The notes under the pieces: generated by a model
Seen by the model: only the letters and a program-made list of their open reading frames with translations
Told to the model about the DNA's origin: nothing
Database searches by the model: none
Translations under genes and position numbers: made by a program
Shown: positions 5,742 to 9,110 of the stretch, one piece after another
Layout of the letters: every line of letters begins with the position of its first letter
How positions within the stretch are numbered: the first letter of the stretch is position 1
From: Hyphomicrobiales bacterium
Lineage (GTDB): Bacteria; Pseudomonadota; Alphaproteobacteria; Rhizobiales; Beijerinckiaceae
Assembly (NCBI GenBank): GCA_028865375.1
Contig: JAGWKJ010000081.1
Location: forward strand, 1 to 9,110
Length of the DNA: 9,110 bases
Direction of reading: 5' to 3'

Positions 5742-6146
5742 TCACGCGCCGGGCGACCAAGCTTCGTAATCGCCGCCGGCCGGCGGGCGGACGCCGCCGC
5801 GCGCCAGCGACCCGGGCGGACGAAGCGCTTGGTCGGTGCCGGTGTAATTCGGACGATGCGGCAATTCCCAGTCGCGCGGCGCATAGGCGGCGGGCGGCGC
5901 GTCGAGCGTGCCCCGCAGCCAAGCGTTCCACAGCGGCGGCGTCTTGGAGGGTTCGCTGAGGCCCCGGTAGATCACCCAGCGCCGCTCGTAGCCGAGCGCG
6001 GGATCGAGCTTTCCGCCCCGCGTGCGCCAATAGACGTTGCCGAACTCGTCTTCGCCGACCTTCTCGCCATGGCGGCGCGTGTGCCAGAGCGTGTTCAAGC
6101 TCGCGCCGTTCCACCACGTGAAGAATCGCAGGATGGCGGGCGGCAT
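5742..6146 (-). CDS. NADH:ubiquinone oxidoreductase subunit, NDUFA12 (17.2 kDa) family
   Basis: This 134-residue protein is a homologue of the mitochondrial complex I accessory subunit NDUFA12 (B17.2). In alphaproteobacteria the protein associates with the peripheral arm of respiratory complex I on the cytoplasmic side of the inner membrane. Recognisable blocks are WWNGASLNTLWHTRRHGEKV (residues 11-30), GEDEFGNVYWRTR (31-43), ERRWVIYRGLSEPSKTPPLW (54-73), LRGTLDAPPA (77-86) and PHRPNYTGT (96-104). The C-terminus is rich in Pro and Gly. The ATG at 6144-6146 is preceded by GAGGAG (6152-6157), five bases away, which fixes the start. It is the first gene of a two-gene unit with the DUF2155 gene and is divergent from dnaJ across 201 bp. 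Such accessory subunits usually lie apart from the nuo operon, as here. Confidence 0.92.
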   Translation of the reverse strand: MPPAILRFFTWWNGASLNTLWHTRRHGEKVGEDEFGNVYWRTRGGKLDPALGYERRWVIYRGLSEPSKTPPLWNAWLRGTLDAPPAAYAPRDWELPHRPNYTGTDQALRPPGSLARGGVRPPAGGDYEAWSPGA

Positions 6147-6347
6147 GGCGGCTCCTCGAGGTCCGCCGCTTCTAGTCCGGCGCGGGCGGAGCGTCCAGAG
6201 CGGGCGACGCCCGGGGGACGGCGCCTCGTCCCTCGCTTGCAACCGGCCATTCGCGCCCCTATCTGCATTCGCACGGCGGGAGGGACGGTCGCGCGCCGCG
6301 CGGCCGGCCGGCTCGGCCCGCAAGCATCGGAAGCCGCGCGACCATCG
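6147..6347. other. Divergent intergenic region between NDUFA12-like gene and dnaJ
   Basis: This 201-bp region is the longest without a gene. It holds the GAGGAG of the NDUFA12-like gene at its left end and the predicted heat-shock promoter of dnaJ (6236-6267). The dnaJ leader has GC-rich self-complementary runs near 6291-6310. No clear promoter for the leftward gene was recognised. The dnaJ frame stays open through the region by chance. Confidence 0.5.
6236..6267 (+). promoter_or_regulatory. Predicted RpoH (heat-shock) promoter of dnaJ
   Basis: CTTG (6236-6239) is followed after 18 bases by CCTATCTGCA (6258-6267). As I recall it, the alphaproteobacterial heat-shock consensus is CTTG-N17/18-CYTATNTNNG. 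The spacing fits, and nine of ten positions in the second element allow a match; the last G is A. The same bases also read as a passable housekeeping promoter, TTGCAA-N17-TATCTG. Transcription would begin near 6272, leaving a leader of about 75 bases. Confidence 0.55.
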
Positions 6348-7481
6348 ATGTCCAAACGCGACTATTACGAAACGCTCGAAGTGACGCGCGCCGTCAGCGA
6401 AGTCGAGCTGAAAGCGGCCTTCCGCAAGGGCGCGATGAAATGGCATCCCGACCGCAATCCCGGCGACGCCAAGGCCGAGGCGCGCTTCAAGGAGGTCAAC
6501 GAGGCCTACCAAATCCTGTCCGATCCGCAGAAGCGCGCTGCCTACGACCGTTTCGGCCATGACGCGTTCGATCCCGCGCGCGGCGGCGGGGGCATGGGCG
6601 AGGGTTTCGGCTCCTCGATGTCCGACATCTTCGAGGACCTGTTCGGCGAGATGATGGGCGGCCGTCGCGGCGGTCGCGGCGGAACGGGCCGCGAGCGCGG
6701 CGCGGACCTGCGCTACAACCTCGAGATCACGCTCGAAGAGGCCTATCGCGGCAAGACCGCGACGGTGAAGATCCCCACCGCGGTCGCCTGCGAGGGCTGC
6801 GGCGGCTCGGGCGCCAAGTCGGGCGCCAAGCCCAAGGCCTGCCCGACCTGCCACGGCGCCGGCCGCGTGCGCGCGCAGCAGGGGTTCTTCGCCATCGAGC
6901 GCACCTGCACGACCTGCCAAGGCCGCGGGCAGATCATCGAGAACCCGTGCCCGCAATGCGGCGGCGGCGGCCGCGTGACCAAGGAGCGCGCGCTCTCGGT
7001 CAACATCCCCTCGGGCGTCGAGGACGGCACGCGCATCCGGCTCGCGGGCGAGGGCGAGGCGGGCCTGCGCGGCGGGCCCACCGGCGATCTCTACATATTC
7101 CTGGCCGTGAAGCCGCACGCCTTGTTCCAGCGCGACGGCGCCGACCTCTATTGCCGCGTGCCGATCTCGATGGTCCAGGCGGCGCTCGGCGGCGAGTTCA
7201 TGGTGCGCGGCCTCGACGGGACCGAGGCCAAGGTGAAGATCCCCGAGGGCACGCAATCGGGCAAGCAGTTCCGCCTCAAGGGCAAGGGAATGCCGATCCT
7301 GCGCACGCGCGACCACGGCGACCTCTACATCCAGGCCAACGTCGAGACGCCGCAGGCGCTCACGCGCCGGCAGCGCGAGTTGCTGCAGGAGTTCGACAGC
7401 CAATCCTCGACCAAGACGCATCCCGAGACGGCCGGCTTTTTCTCCAAGATGAAGGAATTCTTCGAGGGCCTCGGCGGATGA
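6348..7481 (+). CDS. dnaJ: Chaperone protein DnaJ (Hsp40, type I)
   Basis: This cytoplasmic co-chaperone stimulates the ATPase of DnaK and delivers unfolded proteins to it. It has 377 residues, the usual type I length. The J domain (5-70) contains HPD at 33-35. A Gly/Phe-rich stretch follows (about 74-115). The zinc domain has all four repeats: CEGCGGSG (148-155), CPTCHGAG (165-172), CTTCQGRG (187-194) and CPQCGGGG (201-208). The C-terminal substrate-binding domains run to LPS-free ordinary DnaJ sequence, including GDLYI twice, and the protein ends MKEFFEGLGG. The ATG at 6348 starts the J domain correctly although the frame is open far upstream; the Shine-Dalgarno (GGAAG, about 14 bases away) is weak. 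dnaK, its common neighbour, is not upstream. The stop overlaps the next gene as ATGA. Confidence 0.97.
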   Translation: MSKRDYYETLEVTRAVSEVELKAAFRKGAMKWHPDRNPGDAKAEARFKEVNEAYQILSDPQKRAAYDRFGHDAFDPARGGGGMGEGFGSSMSDIFEDLFGEMMGGRRGGRGGTGRERGADLRYNLEITLEEAYRGKTATVKIPTAVACEGCGGSGAKSGAKPKACPTCHGAGRVRAQQGFFAIERTCTTCQGRGQIIENPCPQCGGGGRVTKERALSVNIPSGVEDGTRIRLAGEGEAGLRGGPTGDLYIFLAVKPHALFQRDGADLYCRVPISMVQAALGGEFMVRGLDGTEAKVKIPEGTQSGKQFRLKGKGMPILRTRDHGDLYIQANVETPQALTRRQRELLQEFDSQSSTKTHPETAGFFSKMKEFFEGLGG

Positions 7482-8059
7482 GCGCGGCCGCCGGCTGGCG
7501 CGACACCGCGCGCTTCCTGCGCGGGTTCTTCGGCGATCCGCGGGTGAAGGGCGCGGTGGCGCCGTCGGGCCGCGCGCTGGCGAAGGCCATGGCGGCGCAA
7601 GTCGATCCCGCGCCGGCCGGCCCGGTCGTCGAGCTGGGACCCGGCACCGGCCCGGTGACGCGCGCGCTGCTCGCCCGCGGCCTCGCGCCGGAGCGGCTGG
7701 TGCTGGTGGAATGGGACGGCGATTTCTGTCGCCTGCTGGCCGCGCGCCACGCGGGCGTGCGCGTCGTGCAGGGCGACGCCTATTCGATCGAGGCGACGCT
7801 GGCGGGCCGGCTCGACGCGCCGCCCGCCGCCATCGTGTCCAGCCTGCCGCTGCTCAACGAAGCGCCCGCGCGGCGCGTCGGCCTGCTCGACGCCGCATTC
7901 CGTATGTTGGCGCCGGGCGGCGTCTTCGTGCAATTCACCTACGGCCCCAGGGCGCCGGTGGAACCCGCACCCGACGCCGCTTATGCCGCGAGCGCCTCGC
8001 CGCGGGTCTGGCTCAACGCCCCGCCGGCCCAAGTGTGGACCTATCGGCGCCGCGGGTGA
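7478..8059 (+). CDS. pmtA: SAM-dependent methyltransferase, PmtA-like phospholipid N-methyltransferase
   Basis: This 193-residue class I methyltransferase probably methylates phosphatidylethanolamine stepwise to phosphatidylcholine at the inner face of the membrane. The SAM-binding motif I is VELGPGTG (51-58), the acidic end of strand 2 is VLVEWD (75-80) with Glu78, and GDAY (99-102) follows. SSLPLLN (121-127) resembles the GLPLLN block of Sinorhizobium-type PmtA, which belongs to the KsgA-like group. LAPGGVFVQFTYGPRAP (144-160) is also typical. The N-terminal FLRGFFGDPRVKGAVAPSGR (13-32) fits this family, in which such a segment precedes motif I. The length is close to known Sinorhizobium-type enzymes. 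The ATG shares bases with the dnaJ stop (ATGA), so the two are translationally coupled. An rRNA dimethyladenosine transferase is less likely because the protein lacks the C-terminal domain. Methyltransferase class is certain; the lipid substrate is inferred. Confidence 0.72.
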   Translation: MSAAAGWRDTARFLRGFFGDPRVKGAVAPSGRALAKAMAAQVDPAPAGPVVELGPGTGPVTRALLARGLAPERLVLVEWDGDFCRLLAARHAGVRVVQGDAYSIEATLAGRLDAPPAAIVSSLPLLNEAPARRVGLLDAAFRMLAPGGVFVQFTYGPRAPVEPAPDAAYAASASPRVWLNAPPAQVWTYRRRG

Positions 8060-8068
8060 CGACCGCGA

Positions 8069-8100
8069 CGATCCGCCTTGATGGGCGCCGTTGCGGATCG
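8069..8100 (+). repeat. Inverted repeat after the methyltransferase gene
   Basis: CGATCCGC (8069-8076) and GCGGATCG (8093-8100) are exact reverse complements around a 16-base loop, starting ten bases after the methyltransferase stop. No T-run follows, so termination is uncertain. It is the only structure in the 67-bp gap before the ABC transporter and may close the dnaJ unit. Confidence 0.35.
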
Positions 8101-8126
8101 CGCGCCGGCGCACTAACGAGCGCCCG

Positions 8127-9110
8127 ATGACCGACGCCTCCAATCTTGGCGACCGCCGCGCGCGGCCGGATTTTTCGGCGCTGCGCGCCCTGCTGCCCTA
8201 TGCCGTGCGGCAAAAGGGGCGGATCGCGCTGGCTTTTTTGGCGCTGGCGGCCGCCTCGACGGCCACCTTGGTGGTGCCGTTGGCCGTGCGCGGCATGATC
8301 GACCGCGGCTTTTCGGCCGGCGCAGCGGGCGCCATAGACGCCCAATTCCTCGCCCTGCTGGCGGTGGCCGGCGCGTTGGCATTGGCTTCGTCGTCGCGGT
8401 TCTACCTCGTCACGACCATCGGCGAGCGCGTGGTCGCCGACCTGCGGGCCGACGTGTTCGGCCACCTCACCACGCTCGACGCCGCGTTCTTCGACGGCGA
8501 GAAGACCGGCGAACTCGTCTCGCGGCTGTCGGCGGACACGACGCAGATGAAGGCCGCGTTCGGCGCTTCCGCTTCGGTGGCGCTGCGCAATCTTTTCATG
8601 TTCGTGGGCGCGGTCGGGCTGATGGTATGGACCAGCCCCGGATTGTCGGCATGGACGCTGGCGGCGATCCCCTTCATCGTCTTGCCGCTGGTCGCGTTCG
8701 GCCGCTCGGTGCGCGGGCGCGCGCGCGCCGCGCAGGACCGGCTGGCGGACGCGTCGGCCTTCGCCGCCGAGAACCTCGGTGCCACCCGCGTGATGCAGGC
8801 GTTCGGCGCCGAGCGCGCGACGGCGGCCCGCTACGCCGCGGCGGCGGAAGGCGCCTATGTCGCCGCGCGCGACGCCACCAAGGTGCGCGCCATGCTGACG
8901 GCGGTGGTGATCTTCATCTCCGGCGGCAGCGTCGTCGCGATCCTGTGGCTGGGCGCGCGCGACGTCGTGGCAGGGCGCATGAGCGGGGGCGCGCTGACGC
9001 AGTTCATGCTCTACGCGGTGCTCGCCGCCAGCGCGCTGGGCGAACTCAGCCAGGTGTGGAGCGAGATCTCGGCGGCCGCCGGCGCCGCGGGCCGCATCGG
9101 CGAGCTGCTC
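8127..9110 (+). CDS. ABC exporter, ABCB/MsbA-like, transmembrane domain (3' end outside window)
   Basis: This is the membrane half of a half-size ABC exporter of the inner membrane; 328 codons are present before the window ends. An N-terminal cytoplasmic stretch (1-31) is followed by six predicted helices near residues 32-54, 72-92, 155-170, 174-192, 256-276 and 288-306. The coupling region FFDGEKTGELVSRLSADTTQ (121-140) is characteristic of type IV (MsbA/LmrA/HlyB-like) exporters. The reach GGALTQFMLYAVLAASALGE (287-306) and SEISAAAGAAGRIGELL (312-328) leads into where the ATP-binding domain would start; that domain is outside the window. The ATG at 8127 has ACGAG six bases upstream. The gene begins 67 bp after the methyltransferase on the same strand. 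The substrate (lipid, drug or peptide) cannot be told. Confidence 0.9.
   Translation, partial: MTDASNLGDRRARPDFSALRALLPYAVRQKGRIALAFLALAAASTATLVVPLAVRGMIDRGFSAGAAGAIDAQFLALLAVAGALALASSSRFYLVTTIGERVVADLRADVFGHLTTLDAAFFDGEKTGELVSRLSADTTQMKAAFGASASVALRNLFMFVGAVGLMVWTSPGLSAWTLAAIPFIVLPLVAFGRSVRGRARAAQDRLADASAFAAENLGATRVMQAFGAERATAARYAAAAEGAYVAARDATKVRAMLTAVVIFISGGSVVAILWLGARDVVAGRMSGGALTQFMLYAVLAASALGELSQVWSEISAAAGAAGRIGELL

Noticed and set aside
5829..6347. Upstream extension of the dnaJ frame by about 170 codons.
   Set aside because: It runs antisense through the NDUFA12-like gene and shows no DnaJ-like sequence. The J domain begins right after the ATG at 6348.

Overview
The window is very GC-rich, gene-dense chromosomal DNA. 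It most likely comes from an alphaproteobacterium, probably of the Hyphomicrobiales (Rhizobiales) type. The evidence is an NDUFA12-type complex I accessory subunit beside a DUF2155 secreted protein (a pairing I associate with alphaproteobacteria), a Sinorhizobium-type PmtA-like phospholipid methyltransferase, and an alphaproteobacterial-style heat-shock promoter ahead of dnaJ. Genus cannot be told from this stretch. No mobile element, phage, CRISPR array or plasmid function was seen.

Layout: (1) 1-1241 (+) carries the 3' end of a biosynthetic thiolase (phaA) and a complete acetoacetyl-CoA reductase (phaB), the first two steps of polyhydroxybutyrate synthesis, with a strong hairpin between them. 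(2) About 1243-2133 (+) is a ten-helix DMT/EamA exporter of YddG type, whose first helix seems to begin upstream of its first ATG without a standard start codon. (3) 2130-2271 holds a promoter whose -35 overlaps the exporter stop codon, then an elongator tRNA-Met(CAU). (4) 2273-5107 is a divergent copper-resistance module: cueR (-) and copA (+), sharing a textbook CueR operator inside a 19-bp promoter spacer. (5) 5144-6146 (-) is the pair NDUFA12-like gene then DUF2155 gene, convergent with copA. (6) 6236-8059 (+) is a predicted RpoH promoter, dnaJ, and a PmtA-like methyltransferase overlapping dnaJ by ATGA. (7) 8127-9110 (+) is the membrane half of an ABCB/MsbA-like exporter that runs off the window.

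Working together: phaA and phaB convert acetyl-CoA to (R)-3-hydroxybutyryl-CoA. CueR senses excess Cu(I) and activates copA, whose pump exports it. The dnaJ-pmtA pair would join protein folding and membrane phospholipid synthesis in one transcript, possibly heat-inducible.

Most of the window is conserved housekeeping or well-known resistance content. I found no convincing undescribed system. The best leads are the startless exporter, the DUF2155/NDUFA12 pairing, the dnaJ-pmtA coupling without dnaK, and the tightly packed tRNA neighbourhood. The longest stretch without a gene is about 200 bp (6147-6347).
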